Part shown: positions 40,622-51,555 of the stretch, piece by piece
How positions within the stretch are numbered: position 1 is the stretch's first letter
Layout: every line of letters begins with the position of its first letter
NCBI GenBank assembly: GCA_037044905.1
Contig: JBAOKB010000177.1
Coordinates: forward strand, 366,056 to 430,055
DNA: 64,000 nucleotides
Source: Hortaea werneckii
Lineage: Eukaryota > Ascomycota > Dothideomycetes > Mycosphaerellales > Teratosphaeriaceae
Direction: 5' to 3'
The notes under the pieces: model-generated
What the model was told of the DNA's origin: nothing
Seen by the model: the letters and a program-made list of their open reading frames with translations, nothing else
Databases searched by the model: none
Translations under genes and position numbers: made by a program

Positions 40622-41197
40622 GAGTGACAGTATTACAGACTTACAGCTTGGTGATTATCTACGGAAACTTTCAAGAGCTCTCTGTCTTGTGGGCTGGTTT
40701 CGGCTCAAGATAGAGAGCTCCCAGTCTCATAGCCGAGGTGTAGCTGCGGCTTAAGCAACGTTTATTACGTGAGATCTCCTGTGTTACCGGATTAAGTAAG
40801 ATCGACACAATGGAATGCGTTCCAAATGGCGATAATGTAAGAATCTCAGTCCTGCGCGATATCTTAGGCATCTTGACTGGACTCTCCAGATTCTCAATAC
40901 TACCTAAGTATATTGAACACCCTTACGGCTGCTTAGGAGGTACCGGGTCCGGACAGAAACATCCTATCGCAGCCGATATTTGCGGGGTAATGGCAAGCTC
41001 CGTCCCTCCCAGGCACACAGCACACAGTACTCGCGCCTGTCTTCCTATGTAACCTTTGTAAACAGGATGAAATAACCTCGGCCGCAAGCATGTAGCTACA
41101 AGTGGTGTCAAAAGGACGGCCACAATGGTAAGCGAAACCACTCTTTCCTTTCCCTGACTCTCCTCCAGTCAAACTCCATCCCAAAACGAAGGAAGAC
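40622..41197. other. Divergent promoter region
   Basis: 576 bp between the thiolase gene (minus) and the cyclase-family gene (plus). No additional feature beyond the promoters they must share. Confidence 0.5.
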
Positions 41198-42286
41198 ATG
41201 TCGGAGAACAACACCCGCTCCATCACCCAAAAAGCCCGAACCCGCCTTTCGGGACTGAGCGCCACATTTCAAGCCAATGAACCCCCTCCCATCACCTTCC
41301 CGCCCTTCGATGAACTTCCCCACGTAGACGGCCAACCCCAGGGCTCCCTTTGGAACTTCTTCGACCGCCCTAACCCTGGCAGCGGCGAAGAAAGAGTCCC
41401 AAAAGACGAACTCGGCACCCTAAACCTGCTCACCCCCAATCTCGTCCGGGAGGCCAGCCAAGAGATCCTCAAAGGAACCCACGTGCAACTGGACTGGGGC
41501 CTCGAGAACATGCAATTCCCGGGTTTCAAGCGACGTCAATTCGCCCACCGTGTCGTGGATCTGTATGCGAGAGTCGGCTTCGTGAGTCTAGATGACGAAG
41601 TGCATTTCAATACCCAGTCCGGGTCCCAGTGGGATAGCTTGAAGCATTTTGGGCACCAGAAGTCCCGGATGTATTATAATGGGCTCTCGCATGAGGAAGC
41701 AGTGAGGTCCGATAGGAATGGGATTCATAGGTGGTGTGAGCGCGGTGGGATCGTGGGGAGAGGGGTGTTGGTTGATTGGTTGGCGTGGTATGAGAAGGTT
41801 AAGGGCGTGACCCCGCCTTCGCCTGTGAGTAGGCATGAGATTCCTGTGGCGGAGCTGGATGAGGTGTTGAGGTTTCAGGGGACCACGCCTCGGCAGGGAG
41901 ATATCCTAATCGTCCGTACTGGTTATGTCCGTTGGCATGATGGTGCTTCGGAGGAGGAGAGGAAGAGAGGGACTCAGGAGAATGCCGTGGCTATTGGGCT
42001 TCAGAGTAACGAGACGACCGTTCGGTGGCTTTACGATCATCACTTTGCTGCCGTGGCGGGAGATGCGGTCGCTTTCGAGGCCTGGCCTCCTCCTTTGGAC
42101 TCTGGCTGGTGTTTGCATGAGTGGTTGCTAACACAGTGGGGCACTGCTATTGGCGAGATGTGGAATCTCGAAGAGCTTAGCGAAATTTGTGGGAGAGAAG
42201 GGAGATGGACTTTCTTCTTGACGAGTGCACCGTTGAATGTCAAGGGTGGAGTTGGAAGTCCTCCTGGGGCTATAGCTATCCTTTGA
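41198..42286 (+). CDS. Cyclase-family (kynurenine formamidase-like) hydrolase, 362 aa
   Basis: Single-exon gene of the PF04199 metal-dependent cyclase/hydrolase family. The domain region starts near ELGTLNLLTPNLVREASQEI. The metal-site segment reads TQSGSQWDSLKHFGHQ (from residue 139), the fungal variant of the HxGTHxDxPxH motif, with H150 retained and the first His replaced by Gln. Later blocks are RGVLVDWLAWYE, GDILIVRTGYVRWH, VAGDAVAFEAWPPP and LHEWLLTQWGTAIGEMWNLE. No signal peptide, so cytosolic. Family members hydrolyse N-formylkynurenine or cyclise amide substrates; fungal paralogues of this length are mostly uncharacterised, so substrate is unknown. Confidence 0.85.
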   Translation: MSENNTRSITQKARTRLSGLSATFQANEPPPITFPPFDELPHVDGQPQGSLWNFFDRPNPGSGEERVPKDELGTLNLLTPNLVREASQEILKGTHVQLDWGLENMQFPGFKRRQFAHRVVDLYARVGFVSLDDEVHFNTQSGSQWDSLKHFGHQKSRMYYNGLSHEEAVRSDRNGIHRWCERGGIVGRGVLVDWLAWYEKVKGVTPPSPVSRHEIPVAELDEVLRFQGTTPRQGDILIVRTGYVRWHDGASEEERKRGTQENAVAIGLQSNETTVRWLYDHHFAAVAGDAVAFEAWPPPLDSGWCLHEWLLTQWGTAIGEMWNLEELSEICGREGRWTFFLTSAPLNVKGGVGSPPGAIAIL

Positions 42287-42596
42287 TCGGCTTCGTTTGC
42301 CGGTCGTGGGTGGACTTTGTTCTTAAAACAAAAAGAGAAAGGTAAAAGAGGGTTCAAGATCACATCAATCAATACTTTCTAACAATCTCAATGTTCGGGT
42401 TGGTCCGCTGTGCAAAGAGCGCAACATTCGTAACAGATACACAAAGGCAGGCACTGAGATGGAACTTGGAGGTCAGCCAAAAGCCAGGCCTAACGCGCAT
42501 TAACCATACAAAACCTCAATCTAACAAAACGAAATACTATCCATCTCTCGCGCCAAACGAACCCAAGCATCCCGTCCTCAAACCTCCACAGTCGCT
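42287..42596. other. Intergenic between convergent genes
   Basis: 310 bp of 3' UTR sequence of the cyclase gene (plus) and the secreted-protein gene (minus). Nothing else seen. Confidence 0.5.
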
Positions 42597-43349
42597 CTAA
42601 TAACACTTAAACGACATAACCGACCCGACCTTGTGCTTCTTGGCACGCGGATCAGTAGTAGTATCGATAAACCCCTTCACATTCCCAACCTTCCCCTTGG
42701 ACACGAACAGCTGCTTGCGACAGTCCTGCTTAGCATAAATCGAGCATTCCAACCCCGCGCTGAATGTCAGGCTCGTGTAGCCCTTCTCGAACGTCGTGCA
42801 GTCGTCTTCTTTGACGGGCAGCGTAGCGCAGATGCCCGGCGCGGAGCAGTACTTGACGTTTCCGGCGCTACCGCGGGGGTTCAGGAGGGTGGAGTTGGTG
42901 TTGAGGATGGCTGCGGGGATGGAAAGATCGGGTTCCGAGTCTTCGTACTCGTCTCCGTCGTCTTCCCCGTACTCATCCTCCTCATCGTCATCCTCGTCAA
43001 CGAGCTTAGGATCGTCTTCTGGTTCCTGATCGATGTTGCTCAGATCGCTCTCGACGGCACCAGAAGCCTCGGGCACAGCAGCAGAAGTCGTGATGGAAGT
43101 AGCCTCCTCCTCATCGCGAGCAACTAGCGATTTGAAATCGGGAACGCCAGCAGTCGCCCATGCGCAGGGGTATTCCACGCCATCGGTCGTGCAGTACTCA
43201 GTGTCGTCCGCGTCTGCGTAGACGTCGTTCTCTGGCTTCGCGGTAATAGTGGGTTCCACAGCAGGCGAAGTGCCTGCGGGGCGTGCAGAAGCCGTCGTGA
43301 TGAAGGCGGCGGTGGCCGCCAGAGTGATGATGGAAGTTTTTGTGAACAT
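42597..43349 (-). CDS. Small secreted acidic protein, 250 aa, effector-like
   Basis: Start chosen at MFTKTSIITLAATAAFITTA (43349), which begins a clear signal peptide; upstream in-frame residues are basic and unlike a protein start. The mature part has EYCTTDGVEYPCAWATAGVP, then a very acidic low-complexity block of Asp/Glu (DEDDDEEDEYGEDDGDEYED) and a C-terminal Cys-containing domain: GNVKYCSAPGICATLPVKED, DCTTFEKGYTSLTFSAGLEC and ending GSVMSFKCY. Eight Cys in the mature protein could form disulfides. No known domain is recognised. Secreted, Cys-rich, small: fits the class of candidate secreted effectors or cell-wall proteins, without proof. Single exon. Confidence 0.75.
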   Translation of the reverse strand: MFTKTSIITLAATAAFITTASARPAGTSPAVEPTITAKPENDVYADADDTEYCTTDGVEYPCAWATAGVPDFKSLVARDEEEATSITTSAAVPEASGAVESDLSNIDQEPEDDPKLVDEDDDEEDEYGEDDGDEYEDSEPDLSIPAAILNTNSTLLNPRGSAGNVKYCSAPGICATLPVKEDDCTTFEKGYTSLTFSAGLECSIYAKQDCRKQLFVSKGKVGNVKGFIDTTTDPRAKKHKVGSVMSFKCY

Positions 43350-43913
43350 GTTGATTTGAGCTGTGTTCTTCAAGTTAATGTTGTGTGATCTGTTGATCTT
43401 TTCGTGTGATGGAAAGTAGTTATGCCTAGAATCTCTTGGATATCGCAGGTAATATGAGCAAATGTAGTCGGTATTGTGGGACAAAGACAAAAGGTTTGAA
43501 CGGCGGATTCATATATTCTCGACAGGTCAAAGGAACAATAGTTCATTGTATTATGTGTTGTCTAGTTGACAAAGCCGTTGTCAATGAACTCCACGAGGCT
43601 TTGTCCATGTTGTTGAAAGTGCCTGGCGCGTCAAGTCCTCGATGAATGAGATCGGCCCGCGCCTTTGCAAATAATTACTCGTTGAACAAAGGAAGCCTGG
43701 TAAGTCGACTGTCCAATAACGAACCGGAAGCACCGCACTCAAGGACAGGAGAGCATTGCGACCAGTGTGTATCGGAAGCCAGTCGCTGCGATTCCCGACT
43801 CATTAACATTACTCTTCAGTCACTCGAGTAGTTCTCATATACCATTGACAAACAGATAGCATCCGCGTCAGCTCCAAATTAGGACATCAAAGACTGCTTT
43901 CCCAACAATGTCC
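43350..43913. other. Intergenic region
   Basis: 564 bp holding the promoter of the secreted-protein gene and the 3' UTR of the TLC-domain gene, both on the minus strand. No gene recognised. Confidence 0.5.
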
Positions 43914-45257
43914 TCACGCTTTTCGTCGGCTTCTCGCGCTTCTCCTCGGCGTCGCCGTGGTCTCACTGAATTCCAAGCCCTTATGACCGTCCGCGTAAAC
44001 AGCCCTTTGGATATCAATCTTGCCATCCACGTCATCAACGCTTGTCTCCTTGCCTTCAGACGCCACCTTCTCATGAGCCGCTTTCACAGAGCCCTTGCCA
44101 GCCTTGTGGAGATCATCAGTTGCCATTTCGGCAGGTGTCTTGTTCGGTAGGTCTTTGCCGAGCTTTCGAGCGTCAACCTTCTCCTGCGGCTCGTAGTGGA
44201 CAGCGTCAGATCCGACACCCTTAGTGCCGAGGGGAGGGTCAAAGCGTTTCCGGATGGTCTCAATCATCTTGCTGAACCAGTAGATATTGAGAAGGTTGAG
44301 TACAAGGTTGGAGGCCAAGTAGACACCTGCAAGCCAGAGCGGAAGGTATTGCTCTCCGTACCATACGCCACCCCTTTCAAACAGGGAGACGTGCACTTTT
44401 GACTCTAGTTCTTGCATCTCACCCAGGATCCCAGACGAACGCTGGCCGTGGCCATGCTGAAGAGCAGTGTACATGTCGAAAAAGACATTGTAGCTGTTGT
44501 AAAGACCCCAGATGATGCGGCAGCAGAAGAATGTGCTGGTAAGGAACGCACCGTTGACAGCCTGGTAGATAGAGCCAGTGAGGTCAAGCTTGTCGCAGAA
44601 CCAGTGAATGTTGAGGAAGGGGCTGCTAAGCTCATAAAGCAGGAAAACAGGACAGTAGTAGTAGACGAAAGGTCTCTACATGACGAGATTCTAATCAGCA
44701 AGCAGTTCGAGGGCAGTCTCGGGGTTGTCTCTAGCCGTGCTAGAGTCTATGAGAAGACTTACGTATCCCAGCATAAAAACGCTAGTAGCACTGATAGCAT
44801 GCGCCAGCATACCCCACCCGAAAATGCGGACATAGACGGCACACATCATAAAGTCCCACAAGAAGTAACCCAAAGCAAAGCTCTGGCACATGCCGCTCAG
44901 ACCCGAGTAGCCCCAGATCCTCTCTTGCCAGTTGTCAGGTCCGCCCCAAGACCGGCGCTCGTCATCGTTGAACATAATGTACAGACTAATACTGCATATT
45001 ATGATGCTCTGGAAGAACGAGACCACATGCACATCCCAATTGATACGGGTCCTCTGGTTCAGGTTCTTATAGCGGTCGCCGGTGAGCGCGGTGCTCAAGA
45101 ATGGGGAGACCACGGTCGCGATGAACGTGTACAAGCTGAAGGCGTATGCGACCTCGTGAACGTGAAGCGGCAGCGTCGATAAGCTGAGGGCGTCGGCATA
45201 AGGGCGTACAAAGTCGACCAGCGGCGGCGGCGCCGCAACGGGGAATGGATCCTTCAT
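43914..45257 (-). CDS. TLC-domain (TRAM/LAG1/CLN8) membrane protein, 418 aa
   Basis: Exon 1 (45257..44763) begins MKDPFPVAAPPPLVDFVRPY; exon 2 (44675..43914) begins RPFVYYYCPVFLLYELSSPF. The 87-nt intron has a gtaagt donor and a gtag acceptor in phase 0. Conserved TLC features are SFFQSIIICSISLYIMF, ALGYFLWDFMMCAVYVRIFG, HAISATSVFMLGY and the signature ELSSPFLNIHWFCDKL. About six to seven membrane helices are followed by a charged cytosolic tail of about 100 residues rich in Lys/Ala (HKAGKGSVKAAHEKVASEGK). It resembles the TMEM56/TLCD group rather than ceramide synthases because no homeobox-like insert is seen. Located probably in ER or plasma membrane; lipid handling is inferred from family. 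Confidence 0.85.
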
Positions 45258-46431
45258 TTCGAGGCAGCGATGTCTTGAAGGTGAATAAGGGCGAGCGGGA
45301 GTCGAGTGGAGTTCTAAACGAACATGGCCAGGATACAATGGGTGTCTTGGCGATATCAGGCGCGAGTTGGTGTCAGGCTTCACATGTCACTTTTGAATCT
45401 CGAGGGAACGTGAGATGATGTCGTGCCGAGGGGGAGCTCGGAGTTTATCGGCGAAGTTTCTCCGAATCCCTCCAACTCCACCTGCAACCGAAGCCAGAGT
45501 TGATCCTGAAGGAAGAACACAGTTTTGAGTGAAGCGGTGCCATTCAACATATATACTTGAAAAGCAGATTGAATAGGTATTGCAATGTCAATTCCCTTGC
45601 CGGTCCAACGACAAGAAGATCAACGACAAGAAGAACTACTGAAAAGAGGACGCATCCGACGGAAGACCTTTCAAAATTTCAACGATCTCTTTGACCTGTC
45701 TGAATTCGGAGAGAGTCATCAGTGATCTCCAGCTGTTTAGAAGGCTGGCAAGGCTATTAGAACATCTGCCTGCATTTCTGACGATTGTTCAATCATTTTC
45801 GATTTTATTTGGAAATGGGGATGCCTTAACTCTACGGCGTCCTGGCACCAAGCAAGCCTGGCATCCAAGTCCGAGGCTGCTCTTGACCATTTTCCATGGC
45901 TGTACTTCCATTGAAGAATAGAAGTCGAGCAAGAAGTTACATCAGAATCGTCCTTGCGGTAGATCCGTTTTGTACAGAACATCAATATTTCATGGCAGCT
46001 GCTTTTCGTTGGCGTTCTGGATGGCACACGATGAGGACAGAGGATCTGGGCTAGCCATTCAATGAGCTACTATGTATGCACCCGCACATAGAGTAGATCA
46101 TTGAGCGAGATGTGACCTGTCTAATAAATGTTGCATACGATCAATTCAATGCTTTGGCTTGAAGGTTGGAATATACTAAGTACTAGGTACAATCGAGCCT
46201 ATCCACCTCCGCAACGCACGGATCACACAGCCCACGCGACAGCTTTACGCGACTTTTCAGCGGAGGAGAGAGGGTCAAGACGTCAACTCATATTCCAACG
46301 CCTTTGCTGCTAAGCATTTCAACACTCTCCGGACGGCTGTGCATTACCCTCGCCCCTCCGAAACTCCTCGACGGGTCAATTGATAGTCACCAGATCTTGA
46401 CCCAGCGCCACGAGCGCACCCACCGCCCACC
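45258..46431. other. Divergent promoter region, 1.2 kb
   Basis: Between the TLC-domain gene (minus) and CCT3 (plus). Short tandem aacgacaagaagat (about 45607-45632). No gene recognised. Confidence 0.5.
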
Positions 46432-48119
46432 ATGCAGGCCCCCGTCGTTGTCATGAGTATGTTCCAAGACCTGCTCGCAACGTTGCCTGGCCTGCCATAC
46501 TAACCAACAACATAGACACCCAAGCTGGTGAACGTCAAACCGGCCGCCAAGCCCAGATTTCCAACATCACCGCTGCCAAAACCGTCGCCGACATTATCCG
46601 GTCATGCCTTGGGCCGAAAGCCATGCTGAAGATGCTGCTCGACCCCATGGGCGGCATCGTCCTGACCAACGACGGCCACGCCATTCTGCGAGAAATCGAG
46701 GTTGCCCACCCAGCGGCCAAGAGCATGATTGAGTTGGCACGGACACAGGACGAGGAAGTAGGAGACGGCACTACCACAGTCATCATCTTGGCCGGAGAGA
46801 TACTAGCCCTCAGCTTACCGCAACTGGAGCGCAACATTCACCCAGTCGTCATCATCCAGGCTTTCAAGCGGGCATTGGGCGATGCGCTCGACATTATTCG
46901 AGACACGAGCATACCCGTAGACGTGCACGACGACGCTGTCATGCGCGACCTGATTAGCACCTCTATCGGCACGAAATTCACGAGCCGGTATTCAAACTTG
47001 ATGTGCGATCTCGCACTCCAGGCTGTGCGTACAGTCTCCCACGACGCTGGCGGCGGGAAGCAGGAAGTGGACATTAAGCGTTACGCGCGTGTTGAGAAGA
47101 TCCCCGGCGGCGAGATCGAGGAGAGTTGTGTGCTGGACGGTGTCATGCTGAACAAGGATATCACGCACCCGAAGATGCGCAGGCATATTGAAAACCCGCG
47201 GATAGTGCTTCTGGACTGCACGCTTGAATACAAGAAGGGCGAGTCGCAGACCAACATTGAGATCAGCAAAGAGGAGGACTGGAACCGCATTCTCCAGATT
47301 GAGGAGGAGCAGGTGCAGGCCATGTGCGATTCCATCATCGCCGTCAAGCCTGATATTGTCATCACCGAGAAGGGTGTCTCAGACCTCGCACAGCATTTCC
47401 TGATGAAGCACAACATCACCGCTCTGCGCCGTGTACGAAAGACCGACAACAACCGTATTGCCAGGGCTACGGGTGCAACCATTGTCAACTCCGTCTACGA
47501 CCTGACCGAAAAGGACGTCGGCACGCAGTGCGGCCTGTTCAACATCGAGAAGATTGGCGACGAGTACTTCTCCTTCCTGACCAAGTGCAAGACTCCCAAA
47601 GCCTGCACCATCCTCCTCCGCGGCCCAAGCAAGGACATCCTGAACGAGATCGACCGCAACCTCCTGGACGCCATGAGCGTAGCCCGCAACGTCATCTTCC
47701 ACCCTTACCTCTCCCCAGGCGGTGGCGCGACCGAAATGGCCGCGAGCGTGCGACTGGCGCAGAAGGCCAAGGGTGTCGAGGGCGTGCAGCAATGGCCATA
47801 CAAAGCCATCGCTGACGCCATGGAAGTGATCCCGCGCACCCTCATCCAGAACGCCGGTGGCTCGCCCATCCGCATCCTGACCCAGCTCCGCGCCAAGCAC
47901 GCCGAACAAGCCGCCGGCGTCTGCAGCTGGGGCGTCGACGGCGATCTGGGCAAGGTCGTCGATATGAAGGACCTGGGTGTCTGGGAACCGCAGGCGATCA
48001 AGCTGCAGTCGGTCAAGACGGCTGTGGAAAGCGCTTGCCTCTTACTCCGCGTCGACGATATCGTCGGAGCGAAGAGCGCGCAGCAAGGAAGGGCTGGCGG
48101 CGGTGGAGAGGATGAGTAG
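46432..48119 (+). CDS. CCT3: T-complex protein 1 subunit gamma (CCT3), 542 aa
   Basis: Exon 1 is only 25 nt (46432..46456, MQAPVVVM plus one base); exon 2 is 46516..48119. The 59-nt intron has gtatgt, a perfect tactaac branch and a catag acceptor; joining gives NTQAGERQTGRQAQISNITA. Group II chaperonin features: SCLGPKAMLKMLLDPMGG, LTNDGHAILREIEVAHPAAK, ATPase motif GDGTTT (residues 91-96) and GGGATEMAASVRLAQKA near the end. One of eight CCT/TRiC ring subunits that fold actin, tubulin and others in the cytosol. The 15 N-terminal residues precede the canonical start of the equatorial domain. Solid call. Confidence 0.96.
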
Positions 48120-49491
48120 ATGGGGGTTGTGAACTGGGAAAAGTGACTTTAAGTGTCTGATGGGTGCAGGGGAGACCTTTTCCAACGATACGCGTTTCTT
48201 GTACAGTACGATGGAACGTATGTTGCGATTGATGATTAGATGCATACAACTGTACTCCGGTTCCGCTCCCCCACGCCTTGGTTGTAGTAGCAAGCGCGAT
48301 TATCGATGTTTCCCTTTTCGCGCTTCGGAATGAGGATTGTTCGCTTTGAGCGAAGTTTGCATGTCTACATTATTGTCAAATTGTCAGTGCCGTCATACGA
48401 GGTATGCTGTTCACTTTAGGTCCGATGCTGCGGATGCCATAGAGTCGTTGATATGCAATGTCGCTTTAGATGGTCTTTTACTTCCACGATTTAACATGCG
48501 CAGCTTTGGTCCCTCATGGGCAAGACACCACATGCGCTACTCGTCATGCATGCACGAAAATGAGAATGGTATTTCTGCAAGGGGCGACACTACTTGCCCT
48601 GCGAAGTAAGACTCGTGCACAATAAACTCTATTTCAAATCCGTTCGCTGCTCACTTCAGTCACCCCACTCGACCTTCACACCGTCTTCCAATTTGCTGCA
48701 GACTTGTCTACTCCATAATGATTTCTTCGCTTTCTATTCTTTGACGCATGGATGAGCGCACAGCTCGCCGTTATGCTTTTCCCGTGTGCGAAGCACGGCA
48801 GATTACTAGGTAGGCAGATACCCTAGGCAGAACTCTTATGGGCCCAGACGCCCGATGGATGGGGTTTCTCGGTCACATGCAAGCCACAATAATCCAAGCG
48901 AGCGCAATGATGTGCCTCTTAGCGCCATTGGTATGGCTTGAGGAGGGCGGGGACAACTCACCGACATGGCCCTCACTTCCTTTCGAGCGTGCTGTCTCTA
49001 AAAGACTTGCTTCCACCACCACAAGCTACAGACGATTTTGTTATCCAGGTCGTAGTCTGCGCGCAGTCGGGAACCCGTGAGGACCGAGATGCCCTATGGA
49101 TATCCGCACACGAATCCTTCCCGCGCGAATGAACCAAGAAACCGGCCCTCTTATCATCCTCGGCGAAGCGGAGGCAGCCGCACAAGCCCTGTGAGCTCGA
49201 GTTGTTATCGCTGGAGTCTGTGTGCCACCAGACACGAGTTCGTTTATTATTGTGCGCAACCACTTCGACCTTTGATGTTACTTTCGGCGGACCAGCTTTA
49301 CGTGTGTTGATTATGCAGCCCATCGTACCCAATTTTGGGGTACATACATCATCCGAGGTGCTTCAAGACTTCTAAGTATGCTGCTACGTGATTCGGCCGC
49401 ATTATGCAACACAGCTTCAGCTCGCGGAGATACAGATGAGCTTGAATCGCCCCGGTGCTGATTCTATCGATGACCCGTTCCTCACGACATC
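48120..49491. other. Intergenic region, 1.4 kb
   Basis: No gene recognised. Contains a tactaggtaggcag / accctaggcag pair at 48804-48830, related to the CCTAGGTA strings elsewhere in the window. Confidence 0.5.
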
Positions 49492-51315
49492 ATGGCGATA
49501 TGGGATACAACCCCTCCGCAGCCGCGAAGTAGGCTGGAGAATTGGCCGACGCTTCTCTTTTCCTGGTGGGCCACAGCGTTCTCCGTCGTCATCATCCTGA
49601 CGCGGCTGTGTGGGCGCAAAGTGAGAAGTAATGTATTATTCAGGGAAGACTGGATCATGATGATCGCCTTGATTCCCTTACTAGCGAGAATGGCCGTGGC
49701 GCACGTCGTACTCATCTACGGCACCAACAACGTTCAAATCGAGGGGAACAGCTTCACAGAAATCGACATCCGCCATCGCAGAATCGGCGCGGGTCTGGTC
49801 CTTGCAGCGAGAATCCTATACGCAGCGTTTATCTGGACATCGAAGTTAACTGTGAGTGAGTTCCTTAAACGCATCACGATCCGTATCTGGCGGCCGAGCT
49901 ACGAGACCGTCCTCCACAGTATCCGAATATTCCTCGCTATGACCTTTATTGCGGTGATCATCGCCACTCTCGCCGAGTGCCAGCCTTTTGAAGACTACTA
50001 CCAACTCATCCCGGACCCTGGACCGCAGTGCCGCCAAGGCTATGCTCAGCTCCTCACGATGGGAACATGCGACGTGATTACGGATATCCTCCTCGTTGCT
50101 TTTCCTATTCCTATCGTGTTGAGAAGTGGTCAGACTTGGAAGCGCAAGCTGCAACTCGGTTCACTGTTCAGCCTGTCGGTGATCATGATCGCTCTTACAG
50201 TCACGAGGATGAAAGAAGTGATCGAACATCGAGGACGCCAGCAATATCGCACTGTCTGGGCTTCTTGCGAGGTTCTTGCGTCCACGGTAGTGTCCAACGC
50301 AGTCATTCTCGGCTCATTCTTACGTGACAAAGGCACCAAAAGGAACAAGTGGAAGTCCCCTTCAGTGAGCGATAGCATTGATCGAGCTTCTGTGAGACGG
50401 CCGACCATGACTGCTCTGCAGGAGATGGGCAGCGATGAAGACTTGTTCCGCTTTCTAGGCTGTCGTATCCCAGAACACTTGCGAGAACAGCCCGAGACAG
50501 TACCACGGCCAGCGCCAGCGGCGCTCCCGGCCTCTGCAACAGGAAAGAGAGGCGGAGGAGTTGCGCACCTGCGATTGTCAGACGAAATCAGATTGAGCAC
50601 TCAGAGCAGGGAGGACCATCGTGGTTCTCCTGAGCAGTCGCCGGGGTCGCAACGAGCTGTCCCCTCACCTTCTCCACCGCTGAATAGAAGCATGAGCTTC
50701 TTCGACGTCGGAGGCCTACTCGAAGATGACAACTCTAACTCCCGGCCAGGGACAAGGTCCGGAGATACCACATTCAGCGAGTCTGGATGCTCGGGGACCA
50801 TGGTACAAGATTTCGCGCCACCTCATCGTCTCCAGTCCACACGGGGCTCGCAAGCCTTCCTGGCTGATATTGGAGGTATCATGAATGCCGGAAATCAAAC
50901 GGCTTGCGAAGCTCGGCAGTGGAGAGGAGGACCTAGCTTATTACGGCAGGGACACGCACCGACTGGTGTACTAGGTCCAATGCTTGAGAGACGGGAAACG
51001 CAGCAGAGCTTGCAAGATGCTGGTGGGCTTCTGGGGCAGATCAATTCAAGGGTCTCATCAGAGGATGACTCGTTCTCGATGAGTCTGCCGGGACACGAGG
51101 GCTCCCCTAAGTGGCCTTCTTCTGTTGGAAAGATCGAACCAGAAACTGCAGATCACGGATCGGATGTGCGGGTTTCTGCTACCCATACCAATGCTCAGGG
51201 AATTCCTCGGCATACAATGGAAATGACACGACCCCAGGCATCTTCGCAAGGTCGTGAGGCGCAATATCCAGAGAACATGAATATTTACGACCCCGGAGGG
51301 TTGTTGACGAAATAA
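49492..51315 (+). CDS. Fungal rhodopsin-domain (Fung_rhodopsin) integral membrane protein, 607 aa
   Basis: Single exon. Seven predicted helices, for example LLFSWWATAFSVVIILTRLC, DWIMMIALIPLLARMAVAHV, IFLAMTFIAVIIATLAECQP and VWASCEVLASTVVSNAVILG. The family signature FREDWIMM after helix 1 and the extracellular CQP...CRQGYAQLLTMGTCDVITD region with Cys residues are present. The C-terminal 290 residues are cytosolic, Ser/Pro/Arg-rich and disordered, with four short similar motifs: SFFDVGGLLE, FLADIGGIMN, SLQDAGGLLG and NIYDPGGLLTK at the very end. Members are widespread in filamentous fungi, related to PTH11-like receptors but lacking the CFEM domain; ligand unknown. Confidence 0.85.
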   Translation: MAIWDTTPPQPRSRLENWPTLLFSWWATAFSVVIILTRLCGRKVRSNVLFREDWIMMIALIPLLARMAVAHVVLIYGTNNVQIEGNSFTEIDIRHRRIGAGLVLAARILYAAFIWTSKLTVSEFLKRITIRIWRPSYETVLHSIRIFLAMTFIAVIIATLAECQPFEDYYQLIPDPGPQCRQGYAQLLTMGTCDVITDILLVAFPIPIVLRSGQTWKRKLQLGSLFSLSVIMIALTVTRMKEVIEHRGRQQYRTVWASCEVLASTVVSNAVILGSFLRDKGTKRNKWKSPSVSDSIDRASVRRPTMTALQEMGSDEDLFRFLGCRIPEHLREQPETVPRPAPAALPASATGKRGGGVAHLRLSDEIRLSTQSREDHRGSPEQSPGSQRAVPSPSPPLNRSMSFFDVGGLLEDDNSNSRPGTRSGDTTFSESGCSGTMVQDFAPPHRLQSTRGSQAFLADIGGIMNAGNQTACEARQWRGGPSLLRQGHAPTGVLGPMLERRETQQSLQDAGGLLGQINSRVSSEDDSFSMSLPGHEGSPKWPSSVGKIEPETADHGSDVRVSATHTNAQGIPRHTMEMTRPQASSQGREAQYPENMNIYDPGGLLTK

Positions 51316-51555
51316 GGCAAACGCTCTGCTTGGAAAATTGAAGCGTTCGGCGCACTGGTGAAATTTACGGAGATACCCTTTTGACAGCTTTACATTTTTT
51401 TGCTCGTAGTTCATAGTGTTCACGCATGTGTACCGAATATCTATTTTTTCTCTGTAAAAAGAGTGGCGTTCATAAAATTTGCCTGTGTAACCCATTACAT
51501 CCAGCGTCGTGTGGAACTTTTTTGCCATAATCCATAGAAAGATATTCATCTCCCC

